Assembly (NCBI GenBank): GCA_026692825.1
Contig: JAPLOC010000904.1
Location: 1 to 11,649 of the forward strand
From: Planctomycetota bacterium
Lineage (GTDB): Bacteria > Planctomycetota > Planctomycetia > Planctomycetales > Planctomycetaceae
Length of the DNA stretch: 11,649 nucleotides
Direction of reading: 5' to 3'
The position numbers and the translations under genes were made by a program. Below are positions 1 through 6,242 of this stretch, piece after piece; the first letter of the stretch is position 1; every line of letters begins with the position of its first letter. A model generated the notes under the pieces. It was not told the origin of the DNA. It was given only the letters and a program-made list of their open reading frames with translations, and did no database searches.

Positions 1-752
1 GAGGGTTCCAGGCCGCCAAAGTACTTGGCGGTCAATTCCAGCGCGGTGTCCTCGTCGAATTTCCCCGCGATAATCAACAGCGCGTTGTCGGGTTGATAGA
101 ACCGGTGATAGAACTCTTTGAGGTTCTTAATCGGGACCCGTTCGATGTCACTGCGATTGCCAATCGTCGATTTGCCATAGTTGTGCCACTCGAACGCCGC
201 TGCGAGCATCCGCTGATACAACACCCCTTGCGGACTGTTCTCCCCCATCTCAAATTCGTTGCGGACCACGGTCATTTCCGACTTCAAATCCGCTTCCGCG
301 ACGTTGCTGTTCACCATGCGGTCGGCTTCCAGTCGCAGGGCGAACTCCAGGTTCTCGTCCGACGCGGGAAGCGTCTCGTAGTAATTCGTGCGGTCGACCC
401 AGGTGGTGCCGTTGAAGTTCCCTCCCCGTTCCTTGAGCGCCGCAGGAATATTCGGCAGGTTCGGCGTCCCCTTGAACAGCATGTGTTCCAGCAGGTGCGC
501 CATTCCCGCTTCACCATACCCCTCGTGACGCGAACCCACGTAGTAGGTGATGTTCACCGTGACCGTGGGCTTGGAATCGTCGGGCAGCAGCAACAGCCGC
601 AAGCCGTTTTCGAGCCGATATTCCGCGATCCCCTCGACCACTCCGCCGAGCGTCACGCCAGCCGGCTCGTCCGCTCGGACAACCTGGCAACACGCCAGCG
701 CCAACGCACCGCACAGCCCCAGGGCTCGCAACACAGTCCACCGTGACACCAT
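1..752 (-). CDS. M16 family zinc metallopeptidase (insulinase/pitrilysin-like), partial
   Basis: Minus-strand gene starting at ATG 752 and running off the left edge; 250 residues are visible. It has an N-terminal signal peptide (hydrophobic residues about 7-22, likely cleavage after VRA at 25-27), so the protein is exported; C21/C22 make a lipoprotein form possible but the lipobox is poor. The inverted zinc motif HLLEH lies at residues 86-90, and the third zinc ligand Glu (E166 in RNEFE) sits exactly 76 residues after the motif, as in the M16 family. The typical GG-N-F-N-G-T-T-x-x-D-R-T-x-Y-Y block is at 110-125. M16 enzymes degrade peptides, usually with two homologous halves; only the N-terminal half of the active domain is in view. 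The start is supported by GAAGGA at 767-762, 9 nt upstream of the ATG. The gene is divergent from the 1082 gene. Family assignment is firm; the peptide substrate is unknown. Confidence 0.94.
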   Translation of the reverse strand, partial: MVSRWTVLRALGLCGALALACCQVVRADEPAGVTLGGVVEGIAEYRLENGLRLLLLPDDSKPTVTVNITYYVGSRHEGYGEAGMAHLLEHMLFKGTPNLPNIPAALKERGGNFNGTTWVDRTNYYETLPASDENLEFALRLEADRMVNSNVAEADLKSEMTVVRNEFEMGENSPQGVLYQRMLAAAFEWHNYGKSTIGNRSDIERVPIKNLKEFYHRFYQPDNALLIIAGKFDEDTALELTAKYFGGLEP

Positions 753-761
753 GACTCTTGA

Positions 762-767
762 TCCTTC
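762..767 (-). promoter_or_regulatory. Ribosome binding site of the M16 peptidase
   Basis: GAAGGA reads on the minus strand from 767 to 762, 9 nt before the ATG at 752. It fixes the start codon of the peptidase and agrees with the signal peptide beginning directly after it. Confidence 0.6.
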
Positions 768-798
768 GTCGAATTCGCCGCTGTGCCCACTCGGAGGG

Positions 799-828
799 AT
801 TGTCGCGTCACTTCGGTGAGATTGTCAA
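799..828 (-). promoter_or_regulatory. Sigma70-type promoter candidate for the M16 peptidase
   Basis: On the minus strand a perfect TTGACA (828-823) is followed, after an 18-bp spacer, by GACAAT (804-799), which matches four of six TATAAT positions. Transcription would start near 792 and leave a leader of about 40 nt before the ATG at 752. The spacer contains a 12-nt inverted repeat (808-819: TCAC, TTCG, GTGA), which could be an operator or chance. Planctomycete promoters are poorly characterised, so this rests on the general sigma70 consensus. Confidence 0.4.
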
Positions 829-946
829 TTGGACAGGGACCGCGTCTGTCGCCAGAATCGACTTTCCACGGATCGGGCGACGGGTCGTCAACGGACGCCC
901 CAAGGACCTGTCGGTTTCGGCGAAGCAGTCGCGTGTATGCCAAAGT

Positions 947-980
947 CGGTAATGGTTCCGCCTAGCCGAAACCATTACCG
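947..980. repeat. 11-bp inverted repeat (hairpin)
   Basis: The left arm CGGTAATGGTT (947-957) and right arm AACCATTACCG (970-980) are perfect reverse complements separated by 12 nt. There is no T-run on either side, and the site lies upstream of both divergent genes, so a terminator role is unlikely. It could be a regulator site or part of a dispersed palindromic element. Confidence 0.6.
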
Positions 981-983
981 GAG

Positions 984-1001
984 CGACGCCGCGGAGCGTC
1001 G
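984..1001. repeat. GC-rich hairpin next to the first inverted repeat (REP-like)
   Basis: CGACGC (984-989) pairs with GCGTCG (996-1001) over a 6-nt loop. The flanks AGCGA and TCGCT (to about 1006) allow further pairing with a bulge. It begins 3 nt after the preceding 11-bp inverted repeat; the pair looks like a compound palindromic unit of the kind dispersed in bacterial intergenic regions. No second copy exists in this window, so repeat status is not shown. Confidence 0.4.
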
Positions 1002-1081
1002 TCGCTACAGAACCGACCGTCCCCTCGCCGAATCGGGTCGAAATCTCCGACAACCATCGTCCGCTTTAGAACCTCGCCGCC

Positions 1082-2281
1082 ATGCCCGATTCTCCCAATT
1101 CGAACGCAGCGTGGGCCGACACGATCGCGGCTCTGCACCGCGCCAACGCGCGCTGGGTCCTTGCGATGACTGGGGGCGGGAGCAGCGCAATCGGTCGACT
1201 GCTGGAGATTCCGGGTGGCTCGCGAACCACGCTGGAAGCGATTGTACCGTATTCCACCGAGTCGCTGTCCGACTGGTTGGGCCGGCAGCCCGAACAGTTT
1301 TGCAGTCGGACAACCGCGCTCGCCATGGCGACCGTGGCCCAGCGTCGCGCACGGCATTTGTTCAATCGGCAGTCTACGCATGGGGACGCGATTCCCCAGC
1401 CTGGTGTTGCCGTTTTCGGGCTGGGGTGTACCGCCTCTCTGGCAAGCGATCCGCCGAAGCGGGGGGAACATCGTTGCCACCTGGCCGTTCATTCCGACGC
1501 CGCCACCCACGCGCTGTCCATCCGTTTTGAAAAGGGGCGACGCACCCGGCAGCAGGAAGAACAACTCGCCGCCAATCTGTTGCTCGGGCTGCTGGCAACG
1601 GAGCTGGGTATCCAGCCACCCCCAGAAGACCTCGGCGACGGCGACTCCTTGGAACGCCGCCGGGTCGAAACGCCGCCGCTGCTGCGACAACTTTTTTTGG
1701 GGAAACGGGACATTGTGTGGCGACTTCCCAACGGTTCGTATCGCGGCGACCTCGAGGCGCTGCCGAGCGACCAAAGGCCGCGTGCGATTTTGTCGGGATC
1801 ATTCAATCCCCTCCACGAGGGACACGAAAAACTGCGGGCCGCCGCCGAGCGTCGACTCGGGTGCAAGGCCGCCTGGGAAATGGCAGTTGTGAACGTCGAC
1901 AAGCCCCCGCTGGATCTGCTCACACTGGAAGATCGCTGCCAGCAATTTCACGACGCCCCGGTCGCGCTGACCCGAGCAGCGAAATTCGTCGATAAGACCG
2001 TTCCGCTCCCCAATACCGTGTTCGTGATTGGGGCCGACACCGCCGAACGGATAATTGATCTGAAATACTCGGCGGGTGACGCGGAGACACTCCGCCGCTC
2101 GATGGAACAGATCCGGTCACGGGGCTTCCGGTTTCTGGTCGCGGGGCGAATTGTCGCCGGTCAGTTTGAGTCACTGCGCTCGATCAAGCTTCCCCCGGAA
2201 TGGCAGTCGCTGTTTGAAGAGCTTCCCGAATCCGAATTCCGCTGCGATTTGTCCTCGACCGAGTTGAGAAAGGCCCGTTGA
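1082..2281 (+). CDS. CinA-C-like domain fused to NMN/NaMN adenylyltransferase-like domain
   Basis: 399 aa, cytoplasmic, two domains. Residues about 10-178 resemble the CinA C-terminal (PncC, NMN deamidase) fold: TGGGSS at 30-35, PGG at 44-46, VPYS at 55-58 and GCTASL at 115-120. Canonical PncC has Glu-Ser two positions before TGG and a Lys five residues after the conserved Tyr; here these are Leu-Ala and Leu, so amidase activity is doubtful. Residues about 234-399 form a nucleotidyltransferase of the HxGH superfamily: GSFNPLHEGH at 239-248 and SSTELR at 391-396, equivalent to the ISSTxxR signature of NMN adenylyltransferases. The combination suggests pyridine-nucleotide metabolism, but the substrate is inferred. 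I recall a similar two-domain arrangement in plant proteins, from memory only. The ATG at 1082 has no clear Shine-Dalgarno sequence; the frame is well supported by motifs at both ends. The next gene, CotH, follows after 107 nt on the same strand. Confidence 0.87.
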   Translation: MPDSPNSNAAWADTIAALHRANARWVLAMTGGGSSAIGRLLEIPGGSRTTLEAIVPYSTESLSDWLGRQPEQFCSRTTALAMATVAQRRARHLFNRQSTHGDAIPQPGVAVFGLGCTASLASDPPKRGEHRCHLAVHSDAATHALSIRFEKGRRTRQQEEQLAANLLLGLLATELGIQPPPEDLGDGDSLERRRVETPPLLRQLFLGKRDIVWRLPNGSYRGDLEALPSDQRPRAILSGSFNPLHEGHEKLRAAAERRLGCKAAWEMAVVNVDKPPLDLLTLEDRCQQFHDAPVALTRAAKFVDKTVPLPNTVFVIGADTAERIIDLKYSAGDAETLRRSMEQIRSRGFRFLVAGRIVAGQFESLRSIKLPPEWQSLFEELPESEFRCDLSSTELRKAR

Positions 2282-2321
2282 ATTGCACCCGCAGCCGCGT
2301 CATTCTACGCTCCTGCCGACA

Positions 2322-2368
2322 GTTCAGCTTCCCCCGCGCTCCGGGAAGAAGTCTGAGCGACGCTGAAC
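2322..2368 (+). other. Nested stem-loop in the leader of the CotH gene
   Basis: GTTCAGC (2322-2328) pairs with GCTGAAC (2362-2368). Inside it TTCCC (2329-2333) pairs with GGGAA (2343-2347). The structure lies in the 107-nt gap before the CotH start and ends 11 nt before its GAGGA box, so it would not mask that box. It could affect read-through from the upstream gene or mRNA stability, or be chance in GC-rich DNA. Confidence 0.3.
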
Positions 2369-2379
2369 CCGTTCCGCCT

Positions 2380-2384
2380 GAGGA
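2380..2384 (+). promoter_or_regulatory. Ribosome binding site deciding the CotH start
   Basis: GAGGA lies 4 nt before the ATG at 2389. It favours that ATG over an in-frame TTG at 2278, which would overlap the previous gene and add 37 residues that look nothing like a protein N-terminus. Confidence 0.5.
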
Positions 2385-2388
2385 TCTG

Positions 2389-4275
2389 ATGTCCGAAGTC
2401 CCCCCGAGACGCCGCAAGCGAAAAGGTTCCCAATCGCGAAACTTCGTTGATTGGAAGCAACTGATCACCATTGGAATCTGGGGGGTCATCGCGCTGGGGA
2501 TCGGGCTGGCCGCGTATTCGTTCTTCTCGCAGGAGCCGGCACCTGTCGCTTCCAACCCAACCGATTCCTCAAGCCCCCCGGCTGTCGCGTCCGCCGGCGC
2601 CGCGCCGGGCGCAGGACTGGCAACTGGCTCGCCGAATTCCGCCGGCAACTCGACCGCCCCGCCCACCGTCAACCCGGCTGGTGCCACCCCGCCGAGCCAG
2701 GTGACCAAGCCGGTCAAGTCGGCCGCCGACACACAAAAGGAAGCCAACGAGTTTTTTGCCAACGGTGTCATCCCCGAACTGCAGATTCAGATCTCCGACG
2801 CCGATCTGCAGACGCTGCGCAAGGCCCCCACCTCCTTTGTGATCGGCGAACAGCGCCCTTATGTGCATGCGACGATCATCGAGAACGGCACACAGCGGTA
2901 TGAGAACGTCGCGCTCAAGCTGAAGGGGAGCGCAGGCAGTTACCGCCACGTTGACGATCGCCCGGCACTCACCATCAATGTCGACAAATACCAGAAGGAC
3001 TTGACCTTTCACGGCCTCAGCCGGTTTCACCTCAACAATTCGGTGCAGGATCCGACGTACATCCACGAATGGCTGACCTCGGAACTCTTCCAGGCGGCGA
3101 AAGTGCCCGTGACGAAAGTGACGCACGCGCGGGTCTGGCTGAATGGTCGCGACCTCGGCCTGTACGTGCTGAAATCCTCGTTCGACAGTTCGTTCCTCAA
3201 GCAGAGTTTTGGCAACTCCAAGGGAAATCTGTACGAAGGGGGTTTCGTGCAGGATATCGATATTGATCTGGAAAAAGACTTCGGCCAGGGAAAAGACGAT
3301 CGGGCCGACCTCAAGGCGCTGCTCGCCGCCTGCCGCGAGCCCGATCTGTCCACCCGCTGGCAACTGATCGAACAGAATCTCGATATCGAGCAGTTCCTGT
3401 CGTTCATGGCGATGGAAATGATGGTGGGGCACTGGGATGGCTACACCCTGAACCACAACAACTACCGCGTCTTCTTCAGCACCGGGACCGGTCAGGCGTA
3501 TTTCATTCCCCACGGCATGGATCAGGTGTTCGGCGATCCCAACGCGTCGGTGATCAATCTCCCCTCTTCGATCGTGGGGGCCGCGGTGATGCACAATCGC
3601 GATTGGCGGGCTCGCTATCGCGAGCGACTGCGGGAACTCCTCCCGCTGTTTTCCCCGGCGGACGATATCCAGAAGCGGGTCGACACCATTCACGCCCGGT
3701 TGCGACCAGTGTTGCTGAAGATGGGGGCGCAGGTGGCGGCCGATCATAATCCCAAGGTCAAGGATCTCAAAGCGCGGCTGGTCGCCCGTGCGACCAACCT
3801 GACACAACAACAGTCGCTTCCCGACCCGCGCCCGCGCGATTTCGACGAATCGGGACGTCTCGTCCTGACTGACTGGAAACCGGTGTCTGAAACCCCCGAC
3901 GCGAAACTGGAACTGGTCGAGCTAAAGAATGGTCCCCAGGCGTATTCCATTCAATTCCTCGCCAAAGGGCGCTGTAACGCGTCGTGGCGCAGCAAGGCTT
4001 CGTTGGGAAAGGGAACCTATACCCTGCATGCGAAAATGAAGGCGGATCGAATCAGCACCATGGTTGAAAAAGGCCAGGTGACCGGTGCGGGGATTCGCAT
4101 TGAGGGGATGAACAGCGACAACCTCCGCCGCGGAACGGTCAATTGGATTCCGCTGAAGTTCGAATTCACCGTTACGGAGGATATTCGGACGGTTGAGTTC
4201 GTGATCGAAATGCGTGCCCGACGGGGCCAGGTCTGGTTCGATACAGAATCTTTGTACCTGACTCGCGTGGAATAG
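2389..4275 (+). CDS. CotH-family atypical kinase, membrane-anchored
   Basis: 628 aa from the ATG at 2389. The N-terminus is basic (RRRKRKGS at 7-14), followed by one transmembrane helix (about 25-46) and an Ala/Pro/Ser-rich linker (about 47-110), so the bulk should lie outside the cytoplasmic membrane. The CotH domain spans about 125-470: LKLKGSAGS at 176-184, RFHLNN at 212-217, HWDGY at 348-352 with NHNNY at 355-359, and the hallmark HGMDQ at 375-379. CotH proteins are atypical kinases; D350 and D378 are the probable counterparts of the metal-binding and catalytic Asp residues, by inference. Residues about 485-628 are strand-rich (repeated aromatic and Thr/Val strands, ending in VWFDTESLYL) and look like a jelly-roll or carbohydrate-binding module. 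No spore genes are nearby; in planctomycetes such proteins are probably surface or matrix proteins, and the phosphorylation substrate is unknown. Confidence 0.88.
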   Translation: MSEVPPRRRKRKGSQSRNFVDWKQLITIGIWGVIALGIGLAAYSFFSQEPAPVASNPTDSSSPPAVASAGAAPGAGLATGSPNSAGNSTAPPTVNPAGATPPSQVTKPVKSAADTQKEANEFFANGVIPELQIQISDADLQTLRKAPTSFVIGEQRPYVHATIIENGTQRYENVALKLKGSAGSYRHVDDRPALTINVDKYQKDLTFHGLSRFHLNNSVQDPTYIHEWLTSELFQAAKVPVTKVTHARVWLNGRDLGLYVLKSSFDSSFLKQSFGNSKGNLYEGGFVQDIDIDLEKDFGQGKDDRADLKALLAACREPDLSTRWQLIEQNLDIEQFLSFMAMEMMVGHWDGYTLNHNNYRVFFSTGTGQAYFIPHGMDQVFGDPNASVINLPSSIVGAAVMHNRDWRARYRERLRELLPLFSPADDIQKRVDTIHARLRPVLLKMGAQVAADHNPKVKDLKARLVARATNLTQQQSLPDPRPRDFDESGRLVLTDWKPVSETPDAKLELVELKNGPQAYSIQFLAKGRCNASWRSKASLGKGTYTLHAKMKADRISTMVEKGQVTGAGIRIEGMNSDNLRRGTVNWIPLKFEFTVTEDIRTVEFVIEMRARRGQVWFDTESLYLTRVE

Positions 4276-4292
4276 ATTCCATGCGACATTTT
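4264..4292 (+). terminator. Possible terminator at the CotH stop codon
   Basis: A 10-bp stem with one G-T pair (4264-4273 with 4276-4285) is centred on the TAG stop codon and is followed by ACATTTTCC, a short T-rich stretch. The 2-nt loop would open by at least one pair. The position right at the gene end fits termination, but the weak T-run keeps this tentative. Confidence 0.35.
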
Positions 4293-4453
4293 CCCGCGCG
4301 ATCACCGAGACGTTTTCAGGCGACGCGAAATCCCTTGGAAGGCATCCTTGTCATCTCATTCATCGTGTTTCCATTCCTTCCTCCCTCGCACCCGCTCGCA
4401 TTTTTCCTGCTGGGAATGGATCATAACTCTCGCACCCAATATCCCCTGCCTCT

Positions 4454-4457
4454 GGAG
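4454..4457 (+). promoter_or_regulatory. Ribosome binding site deciding the SGNH/SMP-30 start
   Basis: GGAG lies 7 nt before the ATG at 4465. That ATG begins directly at a signal peptide, so it is preferred to the longer open frame that extends upstream to 4348 and adds 39 unlikely residues. Confidence 0.55.
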
Positions 4458-4464
4458 CCACACC

Positions 4465-6117
4465 ATGCGTTCCCCCATCGGCCCCCGACTGTTCGCGCTT
4501 TTTTGCGCCGCCATTGTCCCGCTTGCCATAACCACAGTGGCCCGTGCCGAGCATGACGGAAAAGTTCAGATCCTGCTGTTGGGTGACAGCACCACGATCG
4601 GCAGCGTGTGCCGCCAGACCGATCCGCAAGGGCCTCATCTGGAAGATGTCATCCGCCTGCAATTGGCGACCGACAAACAGCTTCCTCCTACCAACGTGAT
4701 CAACCACGGTCGTGATGGCGAATTCATCCACGGACTTCTCACCGGGGGACGGTACGAAAAAGAGATTCGCCCGCTCCCGGGGATCGACTTCATTCTGATC
4801 CGCTATGGCCTCAACGACCTGGGACGGCGTGAGAAATTCGCCGAGAATTTCCCACAGGATCTGCGCACGCTGATTGCAAAACTGCGAGGCGATTTTCCCC
4901 AGGCGACGATCATCCCCGTCACCATCATTCCGTACCTGTCCGCCGAGAATGACGCGACGATCAATGCGGCGATCCAGCAGGCCGTAGACGCCGAAAAGCT
5001 CGAGCTGTTCGACCTTTACACACGCTATGCCGCCGAACTGAAGCATGGCCAGAATATGCTCAACTACCGTCGCTACCCTCTGTCGAAAATCCCCGAGGCG
5101 CAGCGCGACTGGCTGAAACCGTTTGTGAAGGGGGACGCGGTCGTCGTGATGGACAACCGGCTCGACGCCCACTTCCGCGACCTGCCCGGCTGGTTCAGTG
5201 ACCGCCATCCCAACCTCGCGGGTTACCACGTGATTGGCGACGAGACCGCCAAATACCTCGCTCCGCGGATCAAAGCCAAGACCGGTGGCGGGACGGTGTC
5301 GTCATTGGTGGAACCCGGGGCGAAGGTGATCAAACTCGCGGGGGACATGAAATTCACGGAAGGACCGGTCTGGCTCCCCGTGGAGAAGAAATTGGTCTTT
5401 TCCGACATTCCCGCCAGCCAGCTCATGCAATGGCAGGAGGGGAAGGGATTGTCGGTGTTCCGCAAGAGCGAACAGTCGAACGGCAACCTGCTGGATCTCG
5501 AAGGGCGACTTCTCTCCTGCCAGCACGCCGCCCGGAATGTCGTGCGAACGGAGCCCGACGGCACGATTACCGTTCTGGTCGACAAATTCGACGGGAAACG
5601 ATTCAACTCGCCGAACGATGTCGCTGTGAAGTCAGACGGCACCCTGTGGTTCTTCGTGTTTCGCTTCGATCCCAAATCGGGAAAAGTCGACGCCGTGATC
5701 AAGGATCTGGCAATGCCCAACGGCATCATCTTCTCCCCCGATGAATCGCGGTTGTACGTCTCTGACACGGGGGGACACCCCAAGCATCCCGATCCGGCGT
5801 TCCACAAGCTGGCGGCCGGTGTGCACTGTTATGAAATGACAAAAGAGGGAACCTTCGGCAAGAAACTCTTCACGATCAACGAGGGGAGCGACGGCATGGA
5901 TGTTGATGTGAAGGGGAATCTGTACATCACCAACGGCAAGGTGAAAATCTACGATGTCGACGGAAAGCTGCTGGAGCAGATCGACACCCCCGAAGGCCCC
6001 GCGAACCTCTGTTTTGGCGGAGACGATTACAAGACCCTGTTCATCACCGCGCAGAAATCGTTGTACAGCGTGCGGATGGTGAACGCCGGCGCGAAACCGA
6101 AGGGAGCGAAGTGGTAA
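4465..6117 (+). CDS. Exported SGNH/GDSL hydrolase fused to SMP-30/gluconolactonase-like propeller
   Basis: 550 aa. A Sec signal peptide covers residues 1-28 (cleavage after VARA), so it is secreted or periplasmic. Domain 1 (about 33-272) is an SGNH hydrolase, a family of esterases and deacetylases: GDST at 40-43 with nucleophile S42, G82 in block II and GLND at 115-118 with N117. Block V reads S-D-R-H-P-N at 245-250, so H248 is present but Asp sits two instead of the usual three positions before it. Domain 2 (about 286-540) is SMP-30/gluconolactonase-like: E299 (TEGPVW), N384 (SPNDV), N419 (PNG) and D476 (SDGMDVD) match the metal and substrate positions of the family, which opens sugar lactones. 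Between W395 and R400 the usual stretch with the TDPxYG-type motif is missing (DGTLWF runs straight into FVFRFDP), an apparent in-frame loss of about 25-30 residues. A role in carbohydrate breakdown outside the cytoplasm is likely; exact substrates are unknown. Confidence 0.89.
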   Translation: MRSPIGPRLFALFCAAIVPLAITTVARAEHDGKVQILLLGDSTTIGSVCRQTDPQGPHLEDVIRLQLATDKQLPPTNVINHGRDGEFIHGLLTGGRYEKEIRPLPGIDFILIRYGLNDLGRREKFAENFPQDLRTLIAKLRGDFPQATIIPVTIIPYLSAENDATINAAIQQAVDAEKLELFDLYTRYAAELKHGQNMLNYRRYPLSKIPEAQRDWLKPFVKGDAVVVMDNRLDAHFRDLPGWFSDRHPNLAGYHVIGDETAKYLAPRIKAKTGGGTVSSLVEPGAKVIKLAGDMKFTEGPVWLPVEKKLVFSDIPASQLMQWQEGKGLSVFRKSEQSNGNLLDLEGRLLSCQHAARNVVRTEPDGTITVLVDKFDGKRFNSPNDVAVKSDGTLWFFVFRFDPKSGKVDAVIKDLAMPNGIIFSPDESRLYVSDTGGHPKHPDPAFHKLAAGVHCYEMTKEGTFGKKLFTINEGSDGMDVDVKGNLYITNGKVKIYDVDGKLLEQIDTPEGPANLCFGGDDYKTLFITAQKSLYSVRMVNAGAKPKGAKW

Positions 6118-6212
6118 CCGCCGCGAGGACGTGGCGTGGCTTTGTTGCCGGGAAGATCGGCCAGGAACCGCATGTTGAAAGGCTCGACCGGGAGAAGCGT
6201 ACTTTCCGAGCC

Positions 6213-6242
6213 AGTTGACTAAAGCAACTCACTTCCGTGAGT
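6213..6242. terminator. Two overlapping hairpins between convergent genes, weak terminator candidate
   Basis: AGTTG (6213-6217) pairs with CAACT (6225-6229), and ACTCAC (6227-6232) pairs with GTGAGT (6237-6242) around a TTCC loop. The two share bases 6227-6229, so they exclude each other in full form. They lie 95 nt after the SGNH gene stop and cover the stop codon of the minus-strand gene (6229-6231). No T-run follows on either strand, so any termination role is uncertain. Confidence 0.3.

Larger units (their letters stand above)
753..1081. other. Divergent intergenic region
   Basis: 329 bp between the starts of two divergent genes. It holds a promoter candidate for the leftward peptidase gene (799-828) and two adjacent hairpins (947-980 and 984-1001). 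I see no convincing coding sequence; open frames crossing it run into the antisense or wrong frame of neighbouring genes. No clear promoter or Shine-Dalgarno sequence is visible for the rightward gene at 1082. Confidence 0.6.

Noticed and set aside
93..746. 217-aa plus-strand open frame
   Set aside because: It is antisense to the M16 peptidase gene, whose HLLEH motif, third zinc ligand and signal peptide are clear; the plus-strand protein is Arg/His-rich without motifs.
962..1774. 270-aa minus-strand open frame across the divergent region and fusion gene
   Set aside because: It crosses the hairpin region and lies antisense to the CinA-like domain; no recognisable domain.
2569..3810. 413-aa minus-strand open frame across CotH
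   Set aside because: A long open shadow frame in GC-rich DNA; no ribosome binding site or motifs, while the plus strand encodes a clear CotH domain.
4360..5229. 289-aa minus-strand open frame
   Set aside because: It is antisense to the SGNH domain with GDST, GLND and HPN blocks; composition is typical of a shadow frame.
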